Of a stretch of 64,000 nt of DNA, positions 52,710-61,971 are shown piece by piece. The stretch spans positions 1,054,001 through 1,118,000 of the forward strand of contig NZ_JAJNCZ010000001.1 in assembly GCF_021026345.1 (NCBI RefSeq), in the 5' to 3' direction. The stretch's first letter is position 1. Every line of letters begins with the position of its first letter. This DNA is from Rhizobium sp. GN54 (GTDB taxonomy: Bacteria > Pseudomonadota > Alphaproteobacteria > Rhizobiales > Rhizobiaceae). Under the pieces are notes generated by a model. The model made no database searches. It was given only the letters and a program-made list of their open reading frames with translations, and was not told where the DNA came from. Made by a program: the position numbers and the translations under genes.

Positions 52710-52742
52710 AAAAAGGGCGTGGCCGCCGGCCGCGCCCTTTTT
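52710..52742 (+). terminator. Intrinsic terminator after wrbA
   Basis: A stem of 10 GC-rich pairs (52715-52724 with 52728-52737, one T-G pair), extended by A-T pairs, is followed by a T-run. It lies 26 bp after the stop. Confidence 0.88.
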
Positions 52743-52974
52743 CTTGCGCATGGCAGACGGCCGCGCCGGTAAGGCAGATCGCCCCGGCCGGTCCGGACCG
52801 AGCGCTCATGCACCGAGGGCAGGGCGAGGGATCGGGGCGCGGGCAGCCCGAAACGGGTGGCGCAAATATGCAACGGCCACCGCCGCCCCTGTGTGGAGCG
52901 GTGCCGGGTTTCTCTCCAACTGCCCCATTATACCCGCATTGTCGCGTTGGGACGGTCATGGAGGAGGAATTCCT

Positions 52975-53289
52975 ATGCGGTTTCACCCATGCCAATCGGA
53001 CCCCGGCAGATGGCCGCGCTCCCGCGAGGCGGCGAAGATCGCGCTTGCCGCGGTGACCGCGGTCGGCCTGACCTATGTCAGCGCCGGCGACCTCATCGCC
53101 TCCGCCACCGCCCGCGCCCGCGGCTGCGCCATCAAGGGCAACATCAGCGCCCAGACCGGTGAACGCATCTACAGCGTCCCCGGCCAGGATTATTACGAGG
53201 TGGTCCGCATCAGCCCGGAATACGGCGAACGCTGGTTCTGCAGCGAAAGCGAAGCCCAAGCCGCCGGCTGGCGCAAGGCGACGCGGTAG
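52975..53289 (+). CDS. Small exported or membrane-anchored protein with a cysteine-containing C-terminal module
   Basis: A 104-residue protein. A hydrophobic segment (IALAAVTAVGLTYVSAGDLI, residues 22-41) acts as anchor or signal. The C-terminal module (51-101) reads CAIKGNISAQTGERIYSVPG, then YYEVVRISPEYGERWFCSES and AQAAGWRKA. This module recurs at the C-terminus of nuclease-like and succinoglycan-annotated rhizobial proteins and may be the one called the sunset domain. Ribosome-binding site GGAGGAGGAATTCCT. The function is unknown. Confidence 0.75.
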   Translation: MRFHPCQSDPGRWPRSREAAKIALAAVTAVGLTYVSAGDLIASATARARGCAIKGNISAQTGERIYSVPGQDYYEVVRISPEYGERWFCSESEAQAAGWRKATR

Positions 53290-53540
53290 GGCAGGCAGGG
53301 ATTCGACCTGTGCGGTGTCGCCTATCCGCGACGCGACCTGTCTCGATACCGAGGCGTTTGGCCTTGACCGCATTGGCGGCGATGTCGGCTATACGGTGGG
53401 GGCCGGCACCCTGGGAAGTCAAGGGAATCGGCGCGGAATCACCTGGGCGATAGATATCACTTTTCCTCCAGGACAGATGCTGCTTGCCGTCAGGTGAACC
53501 TCCATCTAGAACCCCGACCGAAGTTTTGTTGGGGACGCTC

Positions 53541-54917
53541 ATGCTGCAGTATCGCTACGGGTTCCTTTGCCATCACAAGGCCGAGGCGATGGCTGGAACA
53601 TGGCCGGAATTATCGGACTCGTTCGTTCGCCAGGACGTACAGGATTTCGTCATCTGGCTCCATCCTGAAGCCCGTGTCGAAGTCGTGGCCCATGCGGGAG
53701 GTGACATCGTTGTCCTCGGCGATGCCTATTGTCATTCCGGCATGGACCTGAAGTCACGACTGGCGGGACTTGATTGGAGCGATCCGTGGCCAGGTATCGA
53801 TGACCTCGGCGGGCGGTTCGCGATCCTGTTCCTCTCCGGGCCAAGCATCCGCGTGGCAAACGACCCGTTCGGATCGAGGATGGTGTTCTACACGCCTGAC
53901 CGGACGGCCATCGCCTCGCATGCCGCGCTCTTGGCTGCTGCGCTGGGCACCGAGAAATCGGAGCGGGTTGCCGCCTTCATGGCCTCCGCGGAGTACAAAT
54001 CCAGGACCGTGGGCTACCTGCCCGGGGATCTGACGATTTTCAGCAATGTGTTCGCGCTGGTCCCAAACAATTATTGGGACGGGCGGGGGACGCACCGCTA
54101 CTGGCCAAGGGGACCGATGGCTTCGACCAGCAAGAAGGATTTCCTTTCTGCTTCAAAGGCATATTTTGACGCGTTCCATCCCTTCATCCGGTCGCGCTAC
54201 AAGCCGGTGTTCGGCATCACGGGCGGCATAGACAGCAGGGCAGGTTTTGCTCCGTTCGCCGGTGATTTTCTCGGGATGACATGGGTGCGCCCCCTGAAGG
54301 ACGAGGAACGGCCGATCGTCTCCGAGATCGTGTCGAAGCTCGAGGTAAAGCACGTCTGGATCGATCCGGCCCAGCACCGTTTAGGCGAGATATCGAGTGC
54401 GGCGGGGCAGGCGGGTGGCGGAATGCGTGGCCGTCGCGCCTATGTCGAGGCCATGGCAAAGGAGTATGGCGACGCCAACGGCGTATTCATCCGCGGATAT
54501 GGTGGCGAGATCCTGAGAGGATTTCCCATCTACCAGAGGCGAAATAATGTTTTCAGCCATACCGCCATGACCTACACCTACAGCACAAGCATGCGAGGGA
54601 CCGAGAAGGGCAAGGATTATCTGGCTTTCTGTCATGAAGCTTTCGAAGGTTTCTGGGGAAGGGCGAACTACGACGGCATCGATCGGTTCGGATACAAGGC
54701 TTGGGACCTGTTCTACTGGGAGCACCGCATGGGCATGTGGGGCGCATCGATGTTGAGTGAGATGGATCCGGCTGTCTACAGCATGGTCGCCTTCAACAGC
54801 CGCCCGCTCTACGAGGCGGGGTTCGGGCTTCAGGACAATGAGCGCCTGACGAAGGAACTGCTCAATGACGTGGTCCGGATATACAGCCGGGAACTCGCAG
54901 ATATCCCGCACACGTAA
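53541..54917 (+). CDS. Orphan asparagine-synthetase-like ATP-dependent ligase
   Basis: A 458-residue protein related to asparagine synthetase B. An N-terminal Ntn-like region (DDLGGRFAILFLSGP, 87-101; VANDPFGSRMVFYT, 105-118) precedes a PP-loop ATP pyrophosphatase domain with ITGGIDSR (226-233). The catalytic Cys2 of true glutamine-dependent enzymes is absent (N-terminus MLQYRYGFLCHH), so it is unlikely to use glutamine. Base and codon use look less GC-rich than neighbours. A TTG start at 53484 is possible; the ATG at 53541 is preferred. The substrate is unknown. It is isolated, with no partner genes of a peptide or antibiotic cluster nearby. Confidence 0.75.
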   Translation: MLQYRYGFLCHHKAEAMAGTWPELSDSFVRQDVQDFVIWLHPEARVEVVAHAGGDIVVLGDAYCHSGMDLKSRLAGLDWSDPWPGIDDLGGRFAILFLSGPSIRVANDPFGSRMVFYTPDRTAIASHAALLAAALGTEKSERVAAFMASAEYKSRTVGYLPGDLTIFSNVFALVPNNYWDGRGTHRYWPRGPMASTSKKDFLSASKAYFDAFHPFIRSRYKPVFGITGGIDSRAGFAPFAGDFLGMTWVRPLKDEERPIVSEIVSKLEVKHVWIDPAQHRLGEISSAAGQAGGGMRGRRAYVEAMAKEYGDANGVFIRGYGGEILRGFPIYQRRNNVFSHTAMTYTYSTSMRGTEKGKDYLAFCHEAFEGFWGRANYDGIDRFGYKAWDLFYWEHRMGMWGASMLSEMDPAVYSMVAFNSRPLYEAGFGLQDNERLTKELLNDVVRIYSRELADIPHT

Positions 54918-55122
54918 CATTGCTCGACATCGTCAGAGCAATTCGACCGCGAACAGCTTTCGGGACTCTCGATCTCCTGATCGTCGACGATTCGACCGCG
55001 CTGCGTGCTATCGGGAGAGGCCGCTGACCGCAACAACGGGGAATGAAAGCTATCCGTTCTTCCAAGGCGCACAGAATCCCGTGTCCGCGGGGTTGGAATG
55101 ACGTATTTCAGGGAAGGAAAAA

Positions 55123-55198
55123 TGGTGGGCGATGAGAGACTCGAACTCCCGACATCCTCGGTGTAAACGAGGCGCTCTACCAACTGAGCTAATCGCCC
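55123..55198 (-). tRNA. tRNA-Val(TAC)
   Basis: A complete cloverleaf on the minus strand, 76 nt including an encoded CCA. The acceptor stem is GGGCGAT with ATCGCCC. The anticodon stem-loop CCTCG-TTTACAC-CGAGG has the anticodon TAC. The T-loop is GTTCGAGTC. Confidence 0.96.
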
Positions 55199-55215
55199 GC
55201 CGCGTTGGTGGCCGT

Positions 55216-55244
55216 GATCTATGCGGAACCGGATGAAACCGCAA
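55216..55244 (-). promoter_or_regulatory. Candidate tRNA-Val promoter
   Basis: On the minus strand, TTGCGG (55239-55244) and TAGATC (55216-55221) are separated by 17 bp and lie 18 bases upstream of the tRNA-Val 5' end. Confidence 0.5.
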
Positions 55245-55462
55245 GAGCCCTGATGATCTTTTTCGCAAAATTTTGCGCACGGCCGGCGAGGCGGGCAGGC
55301 GTGGTGGGGGCGGGGAGTGAGGGCATGGTCCGCACGACGTGCCTGACCTGGTTTGCGACACTGGCGGAAAATCCGGGGTGTGCGCCAAGGGAGAGGGGCC
55401 GGTTTCTACCGTCCCGGCTCGGGAGACCCTCAGGCGCCCACTGACGAATCTGTCCACCCTCT

Positions 55463-55504
55463 AGCTGGGGATCGGGAGGGGAAAGCTGGGGATCGGGAGG
55501 GGAA
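55463..55504. repeat. Tandem 21-bp direct repeat
   Basis: Two perfect adjacent copies of AGCTGGGGATCGGGAGGGGAA lie in the 465-bp gap between tRNA-Val and tRNA-Asp. The rest of this gap (55199-55663) shows no gene apart from the tRNA promoters. Confidence 0.9.
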
Positions 55505-55569
55505 ACGGACGTTTGGCGGGGCGGTTTTCAACAATTCGCGCGCCGTCACCGTTTTGTCTTCAATCCTGC

Positions 55570-55598
55570 TTGACACCCATAAGCGAACCCCTTAGTTA
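55570..55598 (+). promoter_or_regulatory. Candidate promoter of the tRNA-Asp pair
   Basis: TTGACA (55570-55575), a 17-bp spacer and TAGTTA (55593-55598) form a good promoter about 65 bases upstream of the first tRNA-Asp. Confidence 0.65.
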
Positions 55599-55663
55599 GC
55601 CGCTCATCGAACGGCCCCGGCCGCTTCGAAGGATGCCTGCGGGCATCCGGACTTGGTCAGAAT

Positions 55664-55740
55664 GCGGGTGTAGCTCAGTCGGTTAGAGTGCCGGCCTGTC
55701 ACGCCGGAGGTCGCGGGTTCGAGCCCCGTCACTCGCGCCA
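55664..55740 (+). tRNA. tRNA-Asp(GTC), copy 1
   Basis: A 77-nt tRNA with encoded CCA. The anticodon stem-loop CCGGC-CTGTCAC-GCCGG has the anticodon GTC. It is identical to copy 2, located 48 bp downstream. Confidence 0.97.
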
Positions 55741-55788
55741 TTTCCAGGGTCCGGATCTTGCGGGTGTTGCGGTCGGAAGACCAAATGC

Positions 55789-55865
55789 GCGGGTGTAGCT
55801 CAGTCGGTTAGAGTGCCGGCCTGTCACGCCGGAGGTCGCGGGTTCGAGCCCCGTCACTCGCGCCA
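55789..55865 (+). tRNA. tRNA-Asp(GTC), copy 2
   Basis: An identical 77-nt tRNA with encoded CCA, probably co-transcribed with copy 1. Confidence 0.97.
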
Positions 55866-55952
55866 CTTTCTCTCTTCCATATCCTGATTCCGTTTAGAAC
55901 GCCCCTGTCCGGTGCCGCGGCAATTTGCCTCGGCGGCGCGCCCGACCCCACC

Positions 55953-56096
55953 TCAGTTCCCGTCAGCGTTCCAGGACTGCAGGAGCGGGGGCGAAATCGA
56001 TGCCTGCATCCTGTGCGGCACGAGCGGAATGACGCAGACCGCGGCGACAAGGCCGGCGACGAGCACGATGCCCAGGTTCAATCTCTTCGTTCCCAT
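55953..56096 (-). CDS. Possible 47-residue membrane protein
   Basis: A short open frame beginning [20 protein letters not shown] and ending [10 protein letters not shown]. It has a charged start, a hydrophobic segment and a polar tail, like many genuine small membrane proteins. The nearest AGGAGG lies about 17 bases before the ATG, too far to be ideal, so this is tentative. Confidence 0.3.
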   Translation of the reverse strand: MGTKRLNLGIVLVAGLVAAVCVIPLVPHRMQASISPPLLQSWNADGN

Positions 56097-56367
56097 CGGG
56101 GTGCCTGTCGACGCCTCCTGTTGATGTTCCCGTCGATTCGCGAACGTCGGCCAGTCTGGCGCGTATAGCTGACGGGATACTGAACGCCTGCGGGGGCCGG
56201 GTGGCGTGCGGGCGCGATGCCGACCGGGGTTTCGCCGGGTGCGGCACCGGCCTTTCGAATGGCGCGGTGCCCGCCGGCCGAGGTGTCGCCGAAGGTTCCC
56301 CTTTTGTCACCATCGGCCGGCGCCATGGAAATGTGCGCACTCTTTGGGCGAATGCCCGACCTAAGCC

Positions 56368-56396
56368 TTGCACAGGGGCGCTCACTGCGCTAACGA
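56368..56396 (+). promoter_or_regulatory. Candidate nuo operon promoter
   Basis: CTTGCAC (TTGCAC at 56368-56373), a 17-bp spacer and TAACGA (56391-56396) lie about 90 bp upstream of nuoA. Confidence 0.5.
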
Positions 56397-56485
56397 CGTG
56401 GGCGTTGCAACATACTTTCTCGGCTTGCAGGTCTTTCGACCCGGCGGCGTTTCTCCGACGCCCGATGCAGGCAGGACGGACGAAA

Positions 56486-56851
56486 ATGACTGAACTTCTC
56501 GGATCCTATATTCCGATCGCCATCTTCATCGGCATCGCGCTCGTGATCGGCATCGCCTTGCTGGTCGCCCCCTTCGCCGTCGCCTACAAGGCGCCCGACT
56601 CGGAAAAGCTCTCTGCCTATGAATGCGGCTTCAACGCGTTCGATGATGCGCGCATGAAGTTCGACATCCGCTTCTATCTGGTGTCGATCCTCTTCATCAT
56701 CTTCGACCTCGAAGTGGCCTTCCTGTTTCCCTGGGCGGTGTCGTTCCACGATCTGGGCTGGTTCGGCTTCTGGTCGATGATGGTGTTCCTGTTCGTGCTC
56801 ACCATCGGCTTCATCTACGAATGGAAGAAGGGAGCGCTGGAATGGAACTGA
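56486..56851 (+). CDS. nuoA: NADH-quinone oxidoreductase subunit A
   Basis: NuoA, 121 residues, a three-helix membrane subunit of respiratory complex I. It starts [20 protein letters not shown] and contains the conserved [20 protein letters not shown] loop. The start at 56486 is chosen over longer frames upstream. It overlaps nuoB by 10 bp. First gene of the nuo operon. Confidence 0.97.
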   Translation: MTELLGSYIPIAIFIGIALVIGIALLVAPFAVAYKAPDSEKLSAYECGFNAFDDARMKFDIRFYLVSILFIIFDLEVAFLFPWAVSFHDLGWFGFWSMMVFLFVLTIGFIYEWKKGALEWN

Positions 56852-57420
56852 CCTCCGGTACCACGCTCGTGGCCCCCCGGGCCAAGGGGATCATCGATCC
56901 CGCCACCGGCAAGCCGGTCGGCAGCGACGACGCCTTCTTTGGCGAGATCAACAACGAACTGGCCGACAAGGGCTTTCTCGTCACCTCCACCGACGAACTG
57001 ATCACCTGGGCGCGCACCGGCTCGCTGATGTGGATGACCTTCGGTCTCGCCTGCTGCGCGGTCGAGATGATGCAGCTCTCCATGCCGCGCTACGACGTCG
57101 AGCGCTTCGGCTTTGCGCCGCGCGCCTCTCCGCGCCAGTCCGACGTGATGATCGTCGCGGGCACGCTCACCAACAAGATGGCGCCGGCGCTGCGCAAGGT
57201 CTACGACCAGATGCCCGAGCCGCGCTACGTCATCTCGATGGGCTCCTGCGCCAATGGCGGCGGCTACTATCACTATTCCTATTCGGTGGTGCGCGGCTGC
57301 GACCGCGTGGTGCCGGTCGACATCTATGTGCCGGGCTGTCCTCCCACGGCAGAAGCGCTGCTCTACGGCGTGCTCCTGCTGCAGAAGAAGATCCGCCGTA
57401 CCGGCACGATCGAGCGCTAA
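56842..57420 (+). CDS. nuoB: NADH-quinone oxidoreductase subunit B
   Basis: NuoB, 192 residues, carrying the N2 [4Fe-4S] cluster that reduces quinone. Ligands are C71 and C72 ([11 protein letters not shown]), C136 (MGSCANGGG) and C166 (VPGCPPTAE). The ATG at 56842 follows GAAGGGAGCG; the upstream in-frame ATG at 56821 lies inside nuoA and is not used. Confidence 0.98.
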   Translation: MELTSGTTLVAPRAKGIIDPATGKPVGSDDAFFGEINNELADKGFLVTSTDELITWARTGSLMWMTFGLACCAVEMMQLSMPRYDVERFGFAPRASPRQSDVMIVAGTLTNKMAPALRKVYDQMPEPRYVISMGSCANGGGYYHYSYSVVRGCDRVVPVDIYVPGCPPTAEALLYGVLLLQKKIRRTGTIER

Positions 57421-57438
57421 GGGCAGGGGACTGACATC

Positions 57439-58044
57439 ATGAGCGAGGCCCTCCAGGAGCTTGCCTCCTATCTCGGCGAGGTGCGCGGAAACCTGATTTC
57501 CGAGACTAAGCTCGCCTATGGCGAACTGACGCTTTCGACCACGGCCGACAAGGTCATTGCGCTTTTGACCTTCCTGCGTGACGACGTGCAGTGCCGCTTC
57601 GTCAACCTGATCGACGTCTGCGGCGTCGACTGGCCGGCGCGCGAAGCGCGCTTCGACGTGGTCTATCACCTGCTGTCGCCGCAGCAGAACGTCCGCGTCC
57701 GGGTCAAGGTCGAAACCTCCGAGTTCGAGCCGGTGCCGTCCGCCTTCGGCGTCTACCCGGGTGCCGACTGGTTCGAACGCGAGGCCTACGACATGTACGG
57801 CATCCTGTTCACCGGCCATCCGGACCTCCGCCGCATCCTGACGGACTACGGCTTCGAGGGCCATCCGCTGCGCAAGGACTTCCCGACCACCGGCTTCGTC
57901 GAGGTTCGCTACGACGACGAGGTCAAGCGCGTCGTCTATGAACCGGTGCAACTGAGGCAGGAATTCCGCAACTTCGACTTCCTCTCCCCCTGGGAGGGCA
58001 CGGACTACGTGCTGCCGGGCGACGAGAAGGCGAAGACGAACTGA
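57439..58044 (+). CDS. nuoC: NADH-quinone oxidoreductase subunit C
   Basis: NuoC, 201 residues, the 30-kDa peripheral subunit. The motif [20 protein letters not shown] followed by [19 protein letters not shown] is diagnostic. It is separate from nuoD, as in alphaproteobacteria (in E. coli the two are fused). 18 bp after nuoB. Confidence 0.98.
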   Translation: MSEALQELASYLGEVRGNLISETKLAYGELTLSTTADKVIALLTFLRDDVQCRFVNLIDVCGVDWPAREARFDVVYHLLSPQQNVRVRVKVETSEFEPVPSAFGVYPGADWFEREAYDMYGILFTGHPDLRRILTDYGFEGHPLRKDFPTTGFVEVRYDDEVKRVVYEPVQLRQEFRNFDFLSPWEGTDYVLPGDEKAKTN

Positions 58045-58092
58045 TTTTCGGGCGCGCGTCCTTTCGATGCGGCGCCCATTGGAGCAAGCGGC

Positions 58093-59283
58093 ATGACGGA
58101 ACATAACGTCCGCAACTTTAACATCAACTTTGGTCCGCAACATCCGGCGGCACATGGCGTTTTGCGCCTCGTGCTCGAGTTGGACGGCGAGATCGTCGAG
58201 CGGGTCGATCCGCATATCGGGCTGCTGCATCGCGGCACCGAGAAGCTGATCGAGACGAAGACCTACCTGCAGGCCGTGCCCTATTTCGACCGCCTCGACT
58301 ACGTGGCGCCGATGAACCAGGAGCATGCCTATGCGCTGGCCGTCGAGAAGCTGCTCGAAACCGAGGTGCCGATCCGCGGTCAGCTGATCCGCGTGCTCTA
58401 TTCGGAGATCGGCCGCATCCTGTCGCATCTTCTCAACGTCACCACGCAGGCCATGGACGTCGGCGCGCTGACGCCTCCGCTCTGGGGCTTCGAGGAGCGC
58501 GAGAAGCTGATGGTGTTCTACGAGCGGGCCTGCGGCTCGCGCATGCACGCCGCCTATATCCGTCCCGGCGGCGTCCACCAGGACCTGCCCGACCAGCTGG
58601 TCGAGGACATCGGCAAGTGGATCGATCCGTTCCTCAAGACCGTCGACGACATCGACGAGCTTCTGACCGGCAACCGCATCTTCAAGCAGCGTAACGTCGA
58701 CATCGGCGTCGTCAGCCTTGAAGACGCCTGGGCCTGGGGCTTCTCGGGCGTGATGGTGCGCGGTTCGGGTGCCGCCTGGGACCTGCGTCGTTCGCAGCCC
58801 TACGAGTGCTATTCCGACCTCGAATTCGATATCCCGATCGGCAAGAACGGCGACTGCTACGACCGCTACCTGATCCGCATGATCGAGATGCGCCAGTCGG
58901 CGAAGATCATGCGCCAGTGCGTCGACCGCCTTCTCGGCGACGCCCGGGTCGGTCCGGTCTCCTCGCTGGACGGCAAGATCGTGCCGCCGAAGCGCGGCCA
59001 GATGAAGCGCTCGATGGAAGCGCTGATCCATCACTTCAAGCTCTATACCGAGGGCTATCACGTGCCGGCCGGCGAGGTTTACGCCGCGGTCGAGGCGCCG
59101 AAGGGCGAGTTCGGCGTCTATCTGGTCGCCGACGGTTCCAACAAGCCCTACCGCTGCAAGATCCGTGCCCCGGGCTATGCCCACCTGCAGGCCATGGATT
59201 TCCTGTGTCGCGGCCACCAGCTTGCCGACGTTTCCGCCGTGCTCGGTTCGCTCGACATCGTTTTCGGCGAGGTGGACCGCTGA
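58093..59283 (+). CDS. nuoD: NADH-quinone oxidoreductase subunit D
   Basis: NuoD, 396 residues, the 49-kDa subunit forming the quinone cavity with NuoB. It contains [20 protein letters not shown] and [16 protein letters not shown]. The stop TGA overlaps the start of the following small gene (TGATG). Confidence 0.98.
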   Translation: MTEHNVRNFNINFGPQHPAAHGVLRLVLELDGEIVERVDPHIGLLHRGTEKLIETKTYLQAVPYFDRLDYVAPMNQEHAYALAVEKLLETEVPIRGQLIRVLYSEIGRILSHLLNVTTQAMDVGALTPPLWGFEEREKLMVFYERACGSRMHAAYIRPGGVHQDLPDQLVEDIGKWIDPFLKTVDDIDELLTGNRIFKQRNVDIGVVSLEDAWAWGFSGVMVRGSGAAWDLRRSQPYECYSDLEFDIPIGKNGDCYDRYLIRMIEMRQSAKIMRQCVDRLLGDARVGPVSSLDGKIVPPKRGQMKRSMEALIHHFKLYTEGYHVPAGEVYAAVEAPKGEFGVYLVADGSNKPYRCKIRAPGYAHLQAMDFLCRGHQLADVSAVLGSLDIVFGEVDR

Positions 59284-59540
59284 TGATGCTTCGACTGAGC
59301 CTTGCCCTTGCAGCCCTCGCCGCATCGACGGCGATCGTCCACGCCCAGACCTCGGATGTGACCGCAGGAGCGGGCGCGACGCAGTCGACGATGGCCAGGC
59401 TCCTTGCCGATGGCTACGAGATCAAGGGCACGGCCCAGGCCAGCAGCCGCTACATCGTGTTCATGCAGAAAGAGAAGACGGCCTACGCCTGTCAGTTCGT
59501 CACCGTGACGACGACGCGCTGCGGGCTGATCACTGAATAA
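59283..59540 (+). CDS. Small secreted protein inside the nuo operon
   Basis: An 85-residue protein with a signal peptide ([21 protein letters not shown]). The mature part contains [20 protein letters not shown] and a cysteine pair ([18 protein letters not shown]) that could form a disulfide. The ATG overlaps the nuoD stop, and nuoE begins 11 bp after it, so it is surely co-transcribed with complex I. A second ATG at 59286 is equally possible. Its periplasmic location is odd for a complex I gene. The function is unknown. Confidence 0.8.
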   Translation: MMLRLSLALAALAASTAIVHAQTSDVTAGAGATQSTMARLLADGYEIKGTAQASSRYIVFMQKEKTAYACQFVTVTTTRCGLITE

Positions 59541-59551
59541 GGCGCCAAAGA

Positions 59552-60652
59552 ATGTCCGTTCGTCGATTGGCCGATGAGGCCGTGCAGCCCGCAAGCTTCG
59601 CATTTTCCAGTGAGAATGCGGCCTGGGCGAAGGCAACGATCAACAAGTACCCGAAGGGCCGCGAGCAGTCCGCGGTGATCCCGCTTCTCATGCGGGCGCA
59701 GGAGCAGGATGGCTGGGTCACCAAGGCCGCGATCGAGAAGGTCGCCGAGATGCTCGGCATGGCCTATATCCGCGTTCTCGAGGTGGCGACCTTCTACACC
59801 CAGTTCCAGCTGAAGCCGGTCGGCACGCGGGCTCACGTCCAGGTCTGTGGCACCACGCCCTGCATGCTGCGCGGTGCGGAAGACCTGATCCGGGTCTGCA
59901 AGAGCAAGATCCACGCCGAGCCCTTCGAGCGCAATGCCGACGGCACGCTGTCGTGGGAAGAGGTCGAGTGCCAGGGCGCCTGCGTCAATGCGCCGATGGT
60001 GATGATCTTCAAGGACAGTTTCGAGGACCTGACCCCGGCGCAACTCGAGGAGATCATCGATCGCTTCGAGGCGGGCGAGGGCGCGGGCGTCAAGCCCGGG
60101 CCGCAGATCGACCGCATCTATTCCGCCCCGATCGGTGGCCTGACGTCGCTGACCACGCCCGACGCGGCACCGGCAAAGCCCGCGGCGAAGCGGGCCGCCA
60201 AGCCTGCCGCCGAAGCTGCCTCCACGCCGCCCTCGAACGCTGCGCGGGCCAAGACCGCGGCCGAAGAGACCAATCCGGTGCTGAAGACGCCGGCGACCGC
60301 CAAGGCGGAGGCCGCGGCAAACGCCAAGGTGAAGGGCGAGACGCGCGCCGAAGGTGGCAAGCCGTCGCTGGAAGACAAGAACCGTCCGTCCGGCATCGAA
60401 CGCCCGGCAACCCCCGACGACCTCAAGCTGATCTCCGGCGTCGGTCCGAAGATCGAGGGCATACTGCACGAACTCGGCATCTTCACCTTTGCGCAGGTCG
60501 CGGGCTGGAAGAAGGCCGAGCGCGAATGGGTCGACGGATACCTCAACTTCAAGGGCCGCATCGAGCGGGACGACTGGGTCAAGCAGGCCAAGGCGCTCGC
60601 CAAGGGCGGCGAAGCGGAATACATCCGCGTCTTCGGCAAGAAGCCGCGTTGA
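59552..60652 (+). CDS. nuoE: NADH-quinone oxidoreductase subunit E with a long C-terminal HHH extension
   Basis: NuoE, 366 residues against about 160-220 in most bacteria. The N-terminal thioredoxin-like domain binds the N1a [2Fe-2S] cluster through C99, C104, C140 and C144. Residues 205-285 are an Ala/Lys/Pro-rich linker. Residues 289-351 form a helix-hairpin-helix-like domain ([20 protein letters not shown]). The extension is a known feature of rhizobial NuoE proteins; its role is unclear. The same domain occurs again two genes downstream. Confidence 0.95.
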   Translation: MSVRRLADEAVQPASFAFSSENAAWAKATINKYPKGREQSAVIPLLMRAQEQDGWVTKAAIEKVAEMLGMAYIRVLEVATFYTQFQLKPVGTRAHVQVCGTTPCMLRGAEDLIRVCKSKIHAEPFERNADGTLSWEEVECQGACVNAPMVMIFKDSFEDLTPAQLEEIIDRFEAGEGAGVKPGPQIDRIYSAPIGGLTSLTTPDAAPAKPAAKRAAKPAAEAASTPPSNAARAKTAAEETNPVLKTPATAKAEAAANAKVKGETRAEGGKPSLEDKNRPSGIERPATPDDLKLISGVGPKIEGILHELGIFTFAQVAGWKKAEREWVDGYLNFKGRIERDDWVKQAKALAKGGEAEYIRVFGKKPR

Positions 60653-60662
60653 AAGGTGAAAC

Positions 60663-61967
60663 ATGCTTAAGGATCAGGATCGCATCTTCACCAATATCTA
60701 CGGCCTCAAGGACAAGTCCCTGAAGGGCGCGATGAGCCGCGGCCACTGGGACGGCACCAAGGGGATCCTCGAAAAGGGCCGTGACTGGATCATCAACGAG
60801 ATGAAGGCTTCCGGCCTGCGCGGCCGCGGCGGCGCCGGCTTCCCGACCGGGCTGAAGTGGTCCTTCATGCCGAAGGAAAGCGACGGCCGCCCGCACTATC
60901 TCGTCGTCAACGCCGACGAATCCGAGCCCGGTACCTGCAAGGACCGCGACATCATGCGCCACGATCCGCACACGCTGATCGAGGGCTGCCTGATCGCGAG
61001 CTTCGCCATGGGCGCGCACACCGCCTACATCTACGTCCGCGGCGAGTACATGCGCGAGCGCGAGGCGCTGCAGGCGGCGATCGACGAGTGCTATGACGCC
61101 CGTCTGCTCGGCAAGAACAACGTCCACGGCTGGGACATGGACATCTATGTCCACCACGGCGCGGGCGCCTATATCTGCGGCGAGGAAACTGCGCTGCTGG
61201 AAAGCCTCGAGGGCAAGAAGGGCCAGCCGCGCCTGAAGCCGCCGTTCCCGGCCAACATGGGCCTCTACGGCTGCCCGACGACGGTCAACAACGTCGAATC
61301 GATCGCCGTCGCACCGACCATCCTGCGGCGTGGCGCCACCTGGTTCTCGGCGATCGGCCGTCCGAACAACGTCGGCACCAAGCTGTTCATGATCTCCGGC
61401 CACGTCAACCGTCCCTGCACGGTCGAGGAATCGATGGGCATCACCTTCCGTGAGCTGATCGAGACCCATGCCGGCGGCATCCGCGGCGGCTGGGACAACC
61501 TTCTGGCGGTCATTCCCGGCGGCGCCTCGTGCCCGGTCGTCAAGGCCGAGGACATCATCGACTGCCCGATGGATTTCGACGGCCTGCGCGAAGTGAAGTC
61601 GTCCTTCGGTACGGCGGCCGCGATCGTCATGGACCGCTCGACCGACATCATCAAGGCGATTGCCCGCATCTCGGCCTTCTTCAAGCATGAGAGCTGCGGC
61701 CAGTGCACGCCCTGCCGCGAAGGCACCGGCTGGATGTGGCGCGTGCTGGAGCGCATGGCCAGGGGCAACGCGCAGAAGCGCGAGATCGACATGCTGTTCG
61801 ACGTCAGCAAGCAGATCGAGGGTCACACGATCTGTGCGCTCGGCGATGCCGCGGCCTGGCCGGTTCAGGGCCTGATCCGCAATTTCCGCCCCGAGATCGA
61901 GAAGCGGATCGACCAGTACACCCACAACGCCATGGCGCACGGCGCCGTGCTGGAACCGGCGGAGTAA
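60663..61967 (+). CDS. nuoF: NADH-quinone oxidoreductase subunit F
   Basis: NuoF, 434 residues, the NADH-oxidising flavoprotein subunit. The glycine-rich FMN/NADH region [16 protein letters not shown] is present. The N3 [4Fe-4S] motif is C345, C348 and C351 ([11 protein letters not shown]) with a distal cysteine (HTICALGD). 10 bp after nuoE. Confidence 0.98.
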   Translation: MLKDQDRIFTNIYGLKDKSLKGAMSRGHWDGTKGILEKGRDWIINEMKASGLRGRGGAGFPTGLKWSFMPKESDGRPHYLVVNADESEPGTCKDRDIMRHDPHTLIEGCLIASFAMGAHTAYIYVRGEYMREREALQAAIDECYDARLLGKNNVHGWDMDIYVHHGAGAYICGEETALLESLEGKKGQPRLKPPFPANMGLYGCPTTVNNVESIAVAPTILRRGATWFSAIGRPNNVGTKLFMISGHVNRPCTVEESMGITFRELIETHAGGIRGGWDNLLAVIPGGASCPVVKAEDIIDCPMDFDGLREVKSSFGTAAAIVMDRSTDIIKAIARISAFFKHESCGQCTPCREGTGWMWRVLERMARGNAQKREIDMLFDVSKQIEGHTICALGDAAAWPVQGLIRNFRPEIEKRIDQYTHNAMAHGAVLEPAE

Positions 61968-61971
61968 GGCG

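Larger units (their letters stand above)
55866..56485. other. Intergenic region between tRNA-Asp and nuoA
   Basis: 620 bases. It holds a possible 47-codon minus-strand membrane protein gene and a candidate nuo promoter, both listed. The other open frames are short and show no protein-like composition. Confidence 0.5.

Noticed and set aside
52009-53289. 426-codon frame spanning wrbA and the terminator after it
   Set aside because: It reads through wrbA in another frame; only its last 104 codons, from the ATG at 52975 with a strong ribosome-binding site, form a credible gene.
53290-54950. Lasso-peptide or other RiPP cluster around the asparagine-synthetase-like gene
   Set aside because: No precursor-like small ORF, leader peptidase or recognition-element protein is nearby.
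53541-55198. Integrative island ending in tRNA-Val
   Set aside because: No integrase, no direct repeat of the tRNA 3' end and no mobility genes were found, so only the weaker transfer hypothesis is kept.
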